Made by a program: the position numbers and the translations under genes. DNA of 64,000 bases from Tenebrio molitor. Taxonomy: Eukaryota; Arthropoda; Insecta; Coleoptera; Tenebrionidae. Location of the stretch: assembly GCF_963966145.1 (NCBI RefSeq), contig NC_091047.1, forward strand, positions 16,492,001 to 16,556,000, read 5' to 3'. Below the pieces are notes generated by a model that made no database searches, was not told the origin of the DNA, and was given only the letters and a program-made list of their open reading frames with translations. Of this stretch, positions 36,753 through 48,972 are shown one piece after another; the stretch's first letter is position 1; each line of letters begins with the position of its first letter.

Positions 36753-37146
36753 CCGGGAAATTTTTTTAACATTGAACATAGCCCATACTTATTCCCTATG
36801 TTCAGTTTTAAAAACCACAGGTCAATGCATGTATGTAATCACGTAACCAAGGTAACGAAAATAAGTACTGGACAGTTTAACAAAATGGTCAAGTTGTTTG
36901 AAGAATAAATACACATAATGCAGTTATTCCATGCCAATCAGAGCATTAGAAATGTGCGTGACAATTCCAATGCAACAAATGTTAGACCAATTCCATCAAT
37001 CGGAACAATTTTTAACATTATTTCAAAATCTCAGGTGTTCGGTATAGTTGGTTGCATAGCAACTCACAATGCATTGATATGTGTTTTTTAAAATTGAACA
37101 TAGGGAATAAGTATGGACTATGTTCAGAGTTAAAAAAATGTCCCGG
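36753..37146. mobile_element. MITE, CCGGGAAATTTTTTTAAC ends
   Basis: Inverted ends include CCGGGAAATTTTTTTAAC and GAACATAGCCCATACTTATT, TA outside, 394 bp. Within each arm, GAACATAGYCCATACTTATTCCCTATGTTC is itself partly self-complementary. Confidence 0.82.
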
Positions 37147-37311
37147 TATACATTTAAATTAATTTATTTCAATAATATCAAAAACGTTTAATGATGTCTA
37201 CCACTAGCTCAATTTTTTTTTCATGTAACAACTTTGGTTACATGGATATTTCAATAAAACGGTTGCTTTAAAATTTTAAATGTACCTATGAGTTTCATGC
37301 TTTTTATGGTA

Positions 37312-37700
37312 CTATTGGGGACAAATTACTTTGGTCGTCAAAGTCAGTTGACTGACATAAAGTTGTAAAGCAAGCATTAGGACGGTTAACCTTATTTTTA
37401 CTACTGTCAACCACATCATTGCAAAATGTAAAATACCGAAAAATGGACAACTGAAGGAGATATTCCTAGGAGGAAAAATTGAAAAGGTTTCCACAAGGCA
37501 ATTTGGCCCATGGACAATCCCCCAGAAACAAGGGAGATGATTCTAAATTTTTGAATGGTGGAAGGTGCCATATTTTTGACAAGATAAAAGTCAATAATTT
37601 GAAATTGTCAACACTATTGACTTGACGTTAATGCTTGGTTTACATTAATTTGTTTTGAAGTGACAGAAGAATGACGACCGAAGTATTTTGTCCCCAATAG
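37312..37700. mobile_element. MITE, CTATTGGGGACAAATTACTT ends
   Basis: Left end CTATTGGGGACAAATTACTT, right inverse AAGTATTTTGTCCCCAATAG, with GGTCGTC also shared; TA outside; 389 bp. The ends recall those of the Tc1 remnant at 30322 (CTATGGGGACAAA). Confidence 0.83.
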
Positions 37701-37747
37701 TATGCATCCTTTACTTGGTTGAAGAAAAAATAGTATGCGTCATTCAG

Positions 37748-37939
37748 GTTAAAAGTGACTTTTCTTGACTTGCAACTATTGCAAACAAACTGCCCATCAA
37801 AAAAGTACCACTTTCAATCCTAATAACTCAATTGACTATTTTGTTAAAAGTGACTTTTCTTGACTGGCAATTATTGCAAACAAATTGCCCATCAAAAAAG
37901 TACCACTTTCAATCCCAATAACACAATCGACTATTTTGT
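37748..37939. repeat. Tandem duplication, 95 bp unit x 2
   Basis: The unit beginning GTTAAAAGTGACTTTTCTTG and ending ACTATTTT is present twice head to tail with about 90-95% identity. It lies just past the 3' end of GATAD1. Confidence 0.85.
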
Positions 37940-38017
37940 TAAATGTTGTCATAAGTATTAACAATAAACTGGCTATCTAAGCCATAACATATAAAAATTA
38001 TCAGTTCATAATCATTT

Positions 38018-38837
38018 TTACTGTTTTCCACAAAGTCTCTGAATGGACTCTAAAGATGTCCAAATGTAGCCAGGTCGGGCAGGGGCATGTACTGTAGGAT
38101 ATGGTGTTGTCCTAGACTTGTAATAATCAGAAGGAGCATGCATAATAAATTCCATGCACTCTAGTTTTCTTGGAATATCTTCTTCTGGACCTTCAATAAA
38201 CATAACAGAAATACAATATAAGTACAAGTTTTATTATAAAATGTTGATACCTATGATATATGTGGCAGGGTCAAATCCTTCTGTTGGTGGAGGACTTTCT
38301 TGCGTTGGCAGCAACCATGTGATTACAGCACTTTTTTCACAATACTGATCGGTCAGCAAACCTTTGATCTGTGCATAATAAACTCCCCCATCTTCATCTT
38401 CCATTGAGACAATGTCACCCACTTGAATATAGCTACCCTTCAATTGACAGTCACCACAGTAATTATAAACGACGTTAAACTAGAAATACCTTGTAAAAAA
38501 TCGACTCTGATGTAATCGGTGTTGCTACCGCAGTCGGGGCTTTAATAGGAGTTTTCTTAAAAATGCCCCGTCTTCCTTTACCCTTGGGCGTTCCAATTTT
38601 AGGAAGAGCAAATGGGTTTAGCCTCGTCTTGTACGATCTAGTAGTGCGTTGTTTCCGTTTTAACGACTTATCGTCAGATTTGTCGTCGTTTTCTTCATCC
38701 TGCTCCGATTTGAGGTTATCTTTAGCTTCATTAACACAGTCCAAACAAATTGCACCCAGACTTTCTGCATTGGTCCACAACGGTGATTCGTTTGTTTCAC
38801 ATTTTAGACAAACTGGAGTCGATCCTTTTAAGGGCAT
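38018..38837 (-). CDS. GATAD1: GATA zinc finger domain-containing protein 1
   Basis: Coding exons on the minus strand are 38837-38490, 38437-38251 and 38190-38018, with introns of 52 and 60 bp and GT-AG borders. They give 235 residues against about 269 in vertebrates. Residues 10-34 form a GATA-type finger, C-X2-C-X17-C-X2-C. An acidic, then basic linker follows (KSEQDEENDDKSDD, KRKQRTTRS). The C-terminal half has the family signature: KGKGRRGIFKKTPIKAP, ITSESIFYKG, the BAH-like VGDIVSMEDEDGGVYYAQIK, DQYCEKSAVITWLLPT, FDPATYIIGPEEDIPRK and GYIWT. The known family member binds histone H3K4me3-marked promoters as part of a Sin3/HDAC-type complex in the nucleus. The ATG at 38837 is chosen because MPLKGSTPVC matches the family start; the 23 residues encoded upstream do not. 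Confidence 0.96.
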
Positions 38838-39323
38838 ATTTTTCAATGTTAGTTGGACCGTTGTTGAGGTTATGTCGATTTTTAAATAAACCCAACACCC
38901 TAACACCCAACACAGAACATCTCATAATAATAATAAAGAAATAAAATCCCTGTACCCTGTCCTGTAGCCCTGTACGCACTACGCAGTACAGTTACGGCCA
39001 CGGAATTTCGTCAGTTAATGTACTGTCAATTCCAAATTTTAGTATATTACGCACCGATGGAGTGAAGAGTGAAGTGCATGATTTTTAGTTGCAGTTTGTT
39101 GCCCGAGGGTTCTACGAAGCACTGAGAATAAAAATAATTCATTCCCGAGGTGCATTTACTATTTTTTTGCACGACTCAACGATTTTAATAGAAAAAAGGC
39201 GAAAATTTGTAAATTATCACTGTCATGTTGACAGTTAATAATTATTTTGAAACTTGCGACTTTTTTCCAATGACGTGGGAAATAGAGTAGACGGAGGAGA
39301 ATAAGATACACCATCAGTATATA

Positions 39324-40035
39324 CCGGGTGTAGAATTGGTTTACGAGACATAGGATTTTACATGTAAAAATAAGGAGATCCAATTATTGGCTCCCCTAAT
39401 AATTTTATGGCAAAATGGTTAAAATGAAAGTTAGAGAGAATTAAAGTACTGTCTAATTCCACTCTTTGTTTTTTTCTAACATCTTGTGGTACTGAGAGAA
39501 AAGCAAGAAGGGAGTTATGACAAAAATACTAAAAAGCAGTACTAGCAATGAAATTTGACTTCTAAAATTATTTGTCGGGTGGTTTCACTATTATTTAATT
39601 TTCTTTTGATCTGCCCTTCAAATGAACACGTACAGGACTACAGGACGAATGAAAAGGTATCTTCCATTAAATGTTCAAACTTCTTTCCAATTCTTCGAAT
39701 TGTTTCTATGGCTGAAATTGGTCAGTCTGGGAAACCTGAAGCAAATGTTGCTTGGAAGTTTCTTAACGAAGATCCTCCATAATACCATCTAAAGAAAGAA
39801 AGAAAATTTCATGCCAAGTAGTACTTTTTAGGATTTTTGTGTTAACTCTTTTCTTGCCTTTCTTTCAGTACCAGAAGATGTTAGAATAAAACTAAGATTG
39901 AAATTAGACAGTAATTTTAATTCTCTATAACTTTCATTTTAACAATTTTTTCATAAAATTGTTAGGGGAGCCAATAATTGAAACTCTTTATTTTTACATG
40001 TAAAATCCTGTCTCGTAAACCAATTCTACACCCGG
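39324..40035. mobile_element. MITE with long inverted ends, CCGGGTGTAGAATTGGTTTA family
   Basis: Ends CCGGGTGTAGAATTGGTTTA then CGAGACA; the pairing continues for over 130 bp through CCAATTATTGGCTCCCCTAA. TA outside; 712 bp. A right half of the same element lies at 41248-41439. Confidence 0.85.
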
Positions 40036-40049
40036 TATATCTATTAGTC

Positions 40050-41133
40050 AATAGCTGCTTTCCAGGTATCTACGCGAGTAGTTCCGAACTACTCCAGGAG
40101 TACAACAAGTGTTCCATGTAATTTGTGGAACTACTCCAGAACTACTCCGTTATACCCTTCCCCTGCCCCCTGAAGTACCTACCTAAATTTTGGTAAACTC
40201 TGTCCACTCATAGATTGCTTGACATAAATGTTACTAAAAGTGTTCGCTCTACGCTACAACAAATAGATTCGGCGCGAAATTTAAAAAATGGAAAGAGCAG
40301 GTTTACACGTGATGTTTTATTATTATTCTGCATGTTTGCATTTAGGAAAGACGAAAGAAAACTTCAGTATAGTAGGAGTAATATATTGGGTTTTATTAAT
40401 ACAGAGTATTTCACGAGTGATAATGTGCCCGACGGAATTAAAAATGTAAGGCACAATTCATTTTCTAATTTCCGAAAAAAGCTGGCTACTGAAACTAAAA
40501 TATCCAGCTTTTTTCGGAGATCTGGATCATTTTCGATGTTTGTAATGTCACTTAAAGTGTTCATTATGCTAGATTCTTGAGGCACGCACTCACTTCACGA
40601 ATTCAAAAAAATAAACAAAAATCGCAACGGAACAGATCAAAACAGCGGCACGATCAAAACTAATAACTTTTAAAACCAGAGGAACGCAAAACATAGCTCT
40701 AAAGATGAAAAATCGCAAATCTAAATGCTTAAACCACTTGACAGCACTGACAGTTTCAAATTTGAAATGTCATATAATTTATTTTTCGCGTGGGTTTTAT
40801 AAGAACCAATGAGAATCAGTGGCGCGAATGTTTCAAGGTATTACCAACACAATCTACGATACTTTGATAATATTTTAATGTTATGGTTTGGGGATTTTGT
40901 TATCTAAGGATATTTAAAAAAGTGCAATCTATCAATGGACGGAGTCTACTCGGAGTTTTTTTGTGGTGGGGATGTTAAGAAATGTCAAATATACGGCGGG
41001 AATCGGACTCAGATGACACTAATGACAGTGTACAGTGCAGGAGTAAATTCAGCGTTCCAAGCGGCACAAACCAATGAACAGTTCGGCGTAGAACTGTTCG
41101 GAGTAAATTACTCCCACTTGGAAAGCAGCTTAT
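40050..41133. mobile_element. About 1.1 kb element with AGCTGCTTTCCA ends
   Basis: ATAGCTGCTTTCCA at the left and TGGAAAGCAGCTTAT at the right, with several GGAGTA or GAACTACTCC motifs near each end, as hAT-type elements often show. It contains a left end of the CAGRGTATTTCACGAGTG MITE family (about 40402). No target duplication could be confirmed. Confidence 0.5.
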
Positions 41134-41247
41134 GAGTACTATGAGATACACTAAGCAATTTTTCGCGACTGACCAGGTCAGATTTGGTTAGAGTGGTATG
41201 TGAAACCGTGCCGTTTCGCGCACTTAGGTATGAGAGGGGAAAGTCAA

Positions 41248-41439
41248 CTTCTTTCTTGCCTTTCTTTCAGTACCACAAGATGTTAGAAAAAAAGTAAGAC
41301 TGAAATTAGACAGTAATTTTAATTCTCTCCAACTTTCATTTTAACTATTTTGCCGTAAAATTATTAGGGGAGCCAATAATTGAAACTCTTTATTTTTACA
41401 TGTAAAATCCTATGTCTCGTAAACCAATTCTACACCCGG
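41248..41439. mobile_element. Right half of the CCGGGTGTAG MITE family
   Basis: Matches 39846-40035 closely (CTTTCTTGCCTTTCTTTCAG to CTACACCCGG) in the same orientation; the left half is missing. Confidence 0.82.
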
Positions 41440-41573
41440 TATGTAGTACAATAGTTATTATTGTAATCGTTCTGTTTATAATACATAGTTACTGTTTTCT
41501 ATTGAAAATATTGAAATTTTATATTATTTCAAATGTTTGTTATTTAACTAATAAAATCATAAATATACATATA

Positions 41574-42039
41574 CAGGGTGATTCATATAGTTTCATAAAT
41601 ATTTTAACCAGTGGCAGCTTCCGGTTTCAAAAGGCTCTTGACAATAAAATTTTGAGTCATACATCAAAAATTAGCAAAAATTACCATATCGGTTTTTTCA
41701 CTATTAGTAAATGCCATTGTTCGCTAAATTATTCCACTTAACGTTCAATGTATAACAAATGTCATGAATGTCATAATAGAAGCAAACAATTGTTGCTATA
41801 GAGAAAATATTGGTATTATAAAGTTCGCTTTAGTTTCATTTTGACAACAATGCCTGACAGTTTGTTTCCACGTAAAATTTTGCATTTATCTGCAGTTCTT
41901 AAAAGGTAGTAAGTACACTCTTCAACATGCTTTATCTTCAACAATTTTAACCTTAGAACCTTGACATTTTTGTAAGAGTGTCTAGGGGTTGGAATCTACC
42001 ACTGGTTAAAGTTTGTATGATACTATATGAATCGTCCTG
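41574..42039. mobile_element. MITE, CAGGGTGATTCATATAGTTT ends
   Basis: Left end CAGGGTGATTCATATAGTTT; right end is the inverse of CAGGACGATTCATATAGTAT; the inner block ACCAGTGG is also inverted. TA outside; 466 bp. Confidence 0.82.
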
Positions 42040-42133
42040 TATATAATCGATGCCCCTTTTATCCTTAGGTGTAGGGGTCAAATCATAAATAAGTTTCGAA
42101 AAAATGATACATTATTTTAACATTTATTTTATG

Positions 42134-42261
42134 TTCTACCGTGCGATGGAATAAAAAAAAAATCAGACTACAGGCGAAAATGGTGGTTTGAACCAATCAA
42201 AGCATCAGAATAGCACAATCCAGGTAATTCGATTTTTTTTTTATTCGATCGCACGTTAGAA
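42134..42261. repeat. Short inverted-end element, 128 bp
   Basis: TTCTACCGTGCGATGGAATA and TATTCGATCGCACGTTAGAA flank A-run and T-run blocks. Likely a very short MITE. Confidence 0.6.
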
Positions 42262-42693
42262 CGAAAAAGTATTATATTTCGCAGCTAGGTGACAAAAAAG
42301 ACTCACTTTGTCAACTGAAAATTTAACGAATATGTCAACTTTTATACGATTTTTATAAAAATACAGTATTTTAATTCTCATACTTTGTGTTGTTACAACT
42401 AGATTGATAACTAATCAGAAAACGGAGATACCAATAGGTTGCCTCATTTTTTCCCGGCACCTCCACCACTTTCAACTTTTCGAGATACAAAATTCAAGTT
42501 TTGCATCCCTTTTTATTAAGTATTTATAAGTTATCATTTACTATACACACTGATTCACATAACTTTCCGACTCTAATGAAATTTAAATGCAGCCAGTAAT
42601 ACGTTATTCAGTTATAACTTGATACCTTTATTTACCATAAAATCTGTACACTCCTGGCATTATTGACAATCACTCGACAGTTCCTTTTTGTAT

Positions 42694-43055
42694 ATATCGC
42701 GCGTTCAAATGAAATCCTGGGCTGGGAAGGCGTTGGAAACCGTCAATTGTTGTGCTTTTTTAAAACGTAGATTAATTGGAGCATGTTGACAGCTAACCAA
42801 AAATTTAGAGGCAAAAAATCTTTCTTTTTTTCTTCCTTTGCAATGCAAAATAAAATAACTTAACGATTCCTATTCTCGAAGCAAATATCTAAGGGCACCC
42901 TTTGCTGAAAACAAACATGTTCAATTATGTCCCGATTAAACATAAATAAATGTCATTCGTGTCAAGCCGCGGGAAATTCAAACTTTACACTGTTCTAAAC
43001 GGTTTAATTTTTCCAACCCCTACTCAGCCCAGGATTTCATTTGAACGCGCGATAT
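42694..43055. mobile_element. Nested MITE, ATATCGCGCGTTCAAATG ends
   Basis: ATATCGCGCGTTCAAATGAA, continuing ATCCTGGGCTG, is exactly inverted at the right end. 362 bp, inside the larger element. Confidence 0.85.
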
Positions 43056-43099
43056 GATGAGTCAGTATCTTAAATACAAAATAGTATATTAAAAGACAA

Positions 43100-43199
43100 G
43101 TTTCATAACACCAGTCTTGAAGCACGAATTCAAGATTAAAAAACGAGTGGCGTAGCCACGAGTTATTTTAAAGAATGAGTGCTTCAAGGTCTTATGAAA
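43100..43199. repeat. Hairpin locus with CpG-rich centre
   Basis: Arms TTTCATAA...GTCTTGAAGCAC and GTGCTTCAAGGTCTTATGAA; centre AACGAGTGGCGTAGCCACGA, itself a near-perfect palindrome. Confidence 0.72.
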
Positions 43200-44188
43200 A
43201 GAGGTTTTTATACTATTTTTTGTAATTTGCCCTTTTTAAGCCGTTTTTAAACGAAAATGTTTTTTTCCTCGATTTAGGGATTTTTGTGGCGGTTGGTAAT
43301 ATCTTAATTTAAAAAGTGAAAATTTGATCAAGTCTTTAAAGTCGCCTTTTGTTTCCTAATTCTGCCACAAAACACGAATATGGAAGATAATCTTTCATGT
43401 ACGCCCGCTAAAATACGTGAAATTGCCAAAAATACGGTCGCGAATTTGTTGCCTGATAAATCCTGATAAATAAATATTTGCACATTTTGTAATTTAAACT
43501 GACACGCATGACGGATCAAGCTTTGTCAACCTAAAAATTTTCGTAAAATGTTCGGTGAAATAATGGCTATAAGGACATCCCAGATGATGACGTTGCGTTC
43601 GTTAATATGTCTATTAGAGAATCAAAATTGAGGCAAATTACAAAAAAATATTGTCGATTACTGCCACTTTTAAATATTTATAATTGAGACTTTTGTGAGG
43701 GATGTCCAAACCATACAAAACAATAAATTAAAAATGATTCATGTTTTTGGATCAAGTTATGAACGAAAAAAAAAAATGCAGGCTGCATTTAAATTTCGTT
43801 AGGGTCGGAAAGTTATGTGAATCAGTCTGTATTAAACTTAGAAACAAAAAAATTGAAAGTTAATGGATATTTATTGAAATTTAAAAAGTTTAGCTTTAAG
43901 TTGCTTAAAAATGGCTTGCGTCCATAAGTTTCAAATAAATTATGGCCTATTAAAATTTTTATTGCCGTTGGAAATTATCCAATGAATGAATGTTCATTTA
44001 AAAAAAAATTTAAGAAAAAGTTCTGTCAGATTTTATTAGTTTGAAACGACCTTATAGAAGTTAGGTTAAAAAAATGCACTTATGTGTCAGAAATACTACT
44101 GTCAAACAGACACAAATTGACATAAATTGACAAATTAAATTTCCAATTCACAATAGGTCAAATTTCATTTCCCGTTTTTTGAAGTATA

Positions 44189-44642
44189 CAGGTTATTTCA
44201 CGGGGATGATAATAAGCCCGGCAGAATTGAAAATGCAACCTACAATACATTTCCTAAGTTAACATGGCTATTTAAAATATCGTATTGTTTTAAGGCTTTG
44301 CTTCCAATAATTTTGTTTGTCATAACTGACATTTACGAAAAAGTTAAAATACGACGATTAAAATGTATTCGAACGATGAAAAAACAGACATGATCCTGAT
44401 TTGTGGAGAATGCGTTGCGCGTTTATGCAGACAAAAACATTTTTTCAAAAACTCTTTGTTTTCTCACAATATTTAACCAAGCGAATATGTCATTTATGTC
44501 AGAATTTACGAAACTGCACAGTTAGTTATGTTTTACGTTTTTTGAATGAAAAAACAAATACATATCCACGTTAGCTTTGCAAATGTGTTGTGGGTTGCAT
44601 GTTCAAATCCGTCTGGCTCATTATCACTCGTGAAATATCCTG
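44189..44642. mobile_element. MITE, CAGGTTATTTCACGGGGATG / CAGGATATTTCACGAGTG family
   Basis: Left CAGGTTATTTCACGG, right the inverse of CAGGATATTTCACGAGTGAT, TA outside; 454 bp. Longer member of the family at 7482-7652. Confidence 0.78.
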
Positions 44643-44649
44643 TATGCGA

Positions 44650-46800
44650 TGCGATTAGACATGGAAAAATAGTATACACATGTTCAACTTAAGAGTATAC
44701 AAAAGTATAAGTACTTGACTGATGATAATAATAGGGGAATTCGACATTTTTATTTTCTTGTTTTCCAACTTTATTATCGTTATCTCACTTTCACAAGATT
44801 TATTAATTATTTTTTGATTTCTGATAAAGCGTATTCAAGTCTGTTAATATGACGTAATCGTCGTATGTTCGTTTAATTATGTAATTTTAATGTCTCATAA
44901 AAGTGAAACGTGCCAAGATCAAAGAGTTTGCGATAATCTTTATTCATAAATTTAATATAAAGGAGAGCAACATTAACAAATAATACTAGGAAATTATCAC
45001 TAAACAATTCGCTTAAATTATTGTTTAAATACTTCATGGAAATCAAATATGTATTAATAAAATTTAAATGCAATTATGCAATTTATAGTACCGTTTTGTC
45101 TGTTGTGAAATCATATCTGTGCTGCTATTTTCGTCGCACATTTTCCTATATTAAAAAAAATTAAATAAATCACTTATGCCTTATCTTGACGATATTTGCA
45201 CAGCATGTGTGGAAAAGGAATATAATTTATTATTCTATTATTCGGAGTACCAGAATTCTGCACATGGCACCAATTATTTTTTATGCGTTGTAATCAGAGA
45301 TTGTTACTGGAAATTAAAAAAATTACAACTTTCTCATGTTAATAACTGCTCGAGAGATGTGTCAAACTGGATAGAATCGGGGAGCAGTCAAATAAAACAC
45401 TCATTTCATTTTGTAAGCGTGGGATATTTTTCCCAACACATTCCAAACAATTAATCAAGCTAATTCTTATAGATGGATACGCGGACATCCGTTGATTATT
45501 TAAATTATGGACACATAGAGTAATTAAGGGCAATATATACATATTTGACGTAACGACCAGCGGCGTGCGTCAACTTTATACAAATTTTCCTGCTGAATTT
45601 AATCTAGATTTATCAATTTCGTTAACTACACTTTATCTTGGGTAAATATTACATACATGTACACATAAAGTGGCGCATCGCTGTCCATCACAATGTTAAA
45701 TTAAGATTAACAGCGACTATTGCTTAATACGGGTCAAGATCAAAGAATTAATTCACTTACTTAACATGTCTTCAAGCAAAATCTTTATTTTATTATGACC
45801 TCATTACAACTGATGGTATTTAACATATATAATTTATTTCTGATCAAATCGTGGTTATGGAACATAAAAGATTTGTCATTTTCTAACGATATGTTACTGC
45901 ACTTTCGGTGTACAGCAGTGTAACTACGAGTATCATTGCATTTTAGTTATATGCAGTTAAACAGGACGATATATACAAAAGACGAATTACACGATTTTGG
46001 AGAGACGTTTCTTCGTCACATTTATATGTCGAACACTCGACAGGAAGACTATTTAACTGTAAGGTACGGCAAATATTTCGGTCAACTATCTATTATACCT
46101 ATTATACTATCTACGAGTATTATACCTTCAACGATGCATAATGTGCACGAAACTACACATTAGATCGTTTATTGTGAAGCACAAATGGATCAAACGATTA
46201 TACTTGCAAATGATTTGAAAAAATGTATACATATACTACTACGGTTAAATAATTCTTGAATAAAGAATTTGGAAATTAAAATGTAACATTATTATGATAT
46301 GATTAAGGAACATTTAAATGTAAATCTCTGCAGATGTGTAACTATGATTAAGAAAATTAACTTAAGTCATTAATTAAATATCTGGGGTCTGTCTCTCCTA
46401 AATTATAAAACCAGTTATTGGTCCTTCGAACTAGATTTATATGAAAATTATGTCTATTTAAGGTGTCAAAAAATAAGAAACTGCGACGAACTAAAGAAAA
46501 TATTTTAAATGTAGCATTTTAATGTAATTTAATGTACAGAAAAGTTTCGATCATAATTTTATCCCATCGTTTTATTCAGCAAGTACGTTACGAGTTGTAA
46601 GTTATTTGTGTCTAAACTCTTCCGCCTTGAGTAACACAAAATTTTTATTCATATCACTCATGTTTATCTACATATTTTTTCGTGTGCTGAATACTAATGA
46701 CAACGGAAAAATATATAATATATTATGTATTTTCATTACAAATATTTACAATGTAAATCGTTAACAATTAAAAAAGCACGAGATATTGTAATATGTATTT
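44650..46800. other. AT-rich stretch, no gene or element recognised
   Basis: Over 2 kb with only short chance open frames and no inverted ends that I could pair. Confidence 0.45.
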
Positions 46801-47100
46801 CTTTATCTACGATCGTGTAAAAAGTAGGCACTTTTTGCACTAAAAATCATTATCAAAGTTGCCGTTTAGTGAACTGACGGAATCGTGCCATAAAACTTTT
46901 AGTGCACGCTTTTATGGCACAGAACTGTCAGAATACAACAATACAATTTGTTGGAAACATTGTTTAGAAGTAGGTTGCTAAACGACGTGCTTCTCAAACG
47001 ACTTTGGTTATTCATAAAATATTGAATCAATAATAATTATTTTATACAAATTTATGTTGGAACTGGTGCGATGATCTCACGATCGTAGATAAAATGTTGT

Positions 47101-47220
47101 AAGACATACGTGTAAAAAGTTCCTTTGTTGCACTCACATCCTTTAAAATACGCCCTCGTACCTCGGTCGTATTTTAAACCCGTTCGTGCAATAAAAGATA
47201 ACTTTTTACACTTATATCTT
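47101..47220. repeat. Hairpin locus with CpG-rich centre
   Basis: Arms AAGACATACGTGTAAAAAGT and ACTTTTTACACTTATATCTT; centre TTTAAAATACGCCCTCGTAC, then CTCGGTCGTATTTTAAA. A related left arm (GTGTAAAAAGTAGGCAC) is at 46813. Confidence 0.7.
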
Positions 47221-47881
47221 AAATAACTATTCTTTGATAGTTATAAAATCCCAAACGGAAAAAATGCTAAAAAATTATTTATGTTATTAAAATTGCTGAT
47301 GAACATTGTTTAAAATTAAAGCAATTTAATTTTTGCAGCTTGCAACGAGTCGAGTCGAATTGCTTTCAATGATGCAACAAACATCACTCGACGACACAAG
47401 GTGATATTTGATACAATCCAGTCCAAATTTTATTCTAGTATTGGGCTGAGTCACAAATAACAAAATACATAAGTACATAGCGGGTTAGCGTTTTCACCAT
47501 AGCTTTTTGATTATTTTACTCAGCGTGTCTCTTTAACTCGCATTGTGTATGTGGTGGAATCAAAACCGGATTTTTAATTCAACGACTATAAACAACATCA
47601 ACAGGAGAACTACCACATTAAAATGTTTTACTTTTAGAGTGGTCCGTGTTGCTGCATCCACCACATTTACCCGACTTGGTGCTAACGAATTTTGCTTTTC
47701 AGACAGTTATAAAATTAATCAGATGGAAAACATTTTATAAATGATAACTAGTTCATGAGTTGTTTTAAATATCTCTGATTTTTATGCCAGGGACATCAAT
47801 AAGTAGCCCGATAAACTGTAATATTCATTAGCAAGAATGGTGATTGTAATTTGAATTAAAATTCATAATTAGAATAATAAA

Positions 47882-48757
47882 TAGAGAGCGGATTTTATGC
47901 AGTATAAAATGTCAAAATAGGTATGCGCATATATATGTAGTCCAATCAATATGCAGCATATGCACTATTAATCCAAAATATGCAAGTATGTATATCGAAT
48001 GACCTAAAACTAGGATTTTGAAGTTTTTTAGCAGAATATTGGATTTACATAATGAAATATTGAATTCTTCTTGTTTATTTTTTCTAGAGGTTTCCCCAAG
48101 TAACGATTCTCTAAAAAAATTTGAACATTAAAAAAAATATGACTTCATTATCATTTTAAATTTTTATGAAAACCATGAAAAACAATAACGTAACGTGACT
48201 TACCATTTTTCCACCTGCTGTACAAAACACCCTTTCGTCGTCCAAAGAGAGCTCGTTTATATCTTTGATCCACACCGCAACCAAATTGTATTTCACTTTC
48301 GGAAGCTTAATGTTAGAAAAACTTAAAATCTACACTTCTCGTTCAGATGATTGTTTTCCAATGAAAGCTTAAATTTTGTGCAAGAACATTTTGTAATAAT
48401 GCCGATTGTTTATTGCAGGTTTGTGTCGTCATTTCCGTGTGGCGGCCAGATATTGGGGTCCTAAACAGGTTTTTACCTATGACTCAGATTTGCACCAAGG
48501 TGAAAAGCGCACGTTTGTTTTTACTAAAACAGATCCCCCTGGAAAAAATCTGAAATGTTCTATAATATGCTACAATATGTATAAAAATGGCGAAATATGC
48601 ATAAAAATCAAAATATGCATTATTTCATTAAATATGCAAAATATGCGAAAATTAATTAACACCAAATGATTACTTTTAGTGCCATTCGTCTGAAAACTGA
48701 AGGAAACTTCTTAACTATTAAAAATATGCATGCATTTTGCATAAAATCCGCTTTCTA
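47882..48757. mobile_element. hAT-like element with ATATGC subterminal repeats
   Basis: Ends TAGAGAGCGGATTTTATGCA and the inverse of TAGAAAGCGGATTTTATGCA. Many ATATGCA or TATGCAT motifs crowd both ends, a layout common in hAT elements. At 48419-48556, after a TTTATTGCAG, the plus strand reads LCRHFRVAARYWGPKQVFTY, then DSDLHQGEKRTFVFT, which looks protein-like but unassigned. Confidence 0.6.
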
Positions 48758-48873
48758 GTACCTAATAAATGTTGATGCACTAGAAATGTTTAATCAGCAT
48801 TATAATTTATAAGTAAAAATAATACAGGATATTTTGAGAAGCTTTGCAAAGAGAATGTTTTATATGTGCACAT

Positions 48874-48972
48874 CGGCAAATGGGATGGTGGTACTACATC
48901 GTGCCTGCGAGGTCACCGGATTTGACCCCAATTGATTTCTACCTTTGGGGATATGTAGAGCAGGAGTTCTGA
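48874..48972 (+). pseudogene. Mariner-type transposase fragment
   Basis: The frame reads YYIVPARSPDLTPIDFYLWG then YVEQEF and stops. SPDLTPIDFYLWG is the third catalytic-acid region of mariner/Tc1-related transposases. Only about 33 residues survive. Confidence 0.82.

Larger units (their letters stand above)
42546..43829. mobile_element. 1.28 kb element with about 50 bp inverted ends and insertions
   Basis: CACACTGATTCACATAACTT, then TCCGAC...TTTAAATGCAGCC, is inverted at 43780-43829, TA outside. A MITE (42694-43055) and a hairpin locus (43100-43199) lie inside. Confidence 0.8.

Noticed and set aside
37780..37945. CRISPR-like spacing of repeats
   Set aside because: Only two long head-to-tail copies; this is a tandem duplication in a eukaryotic genome.
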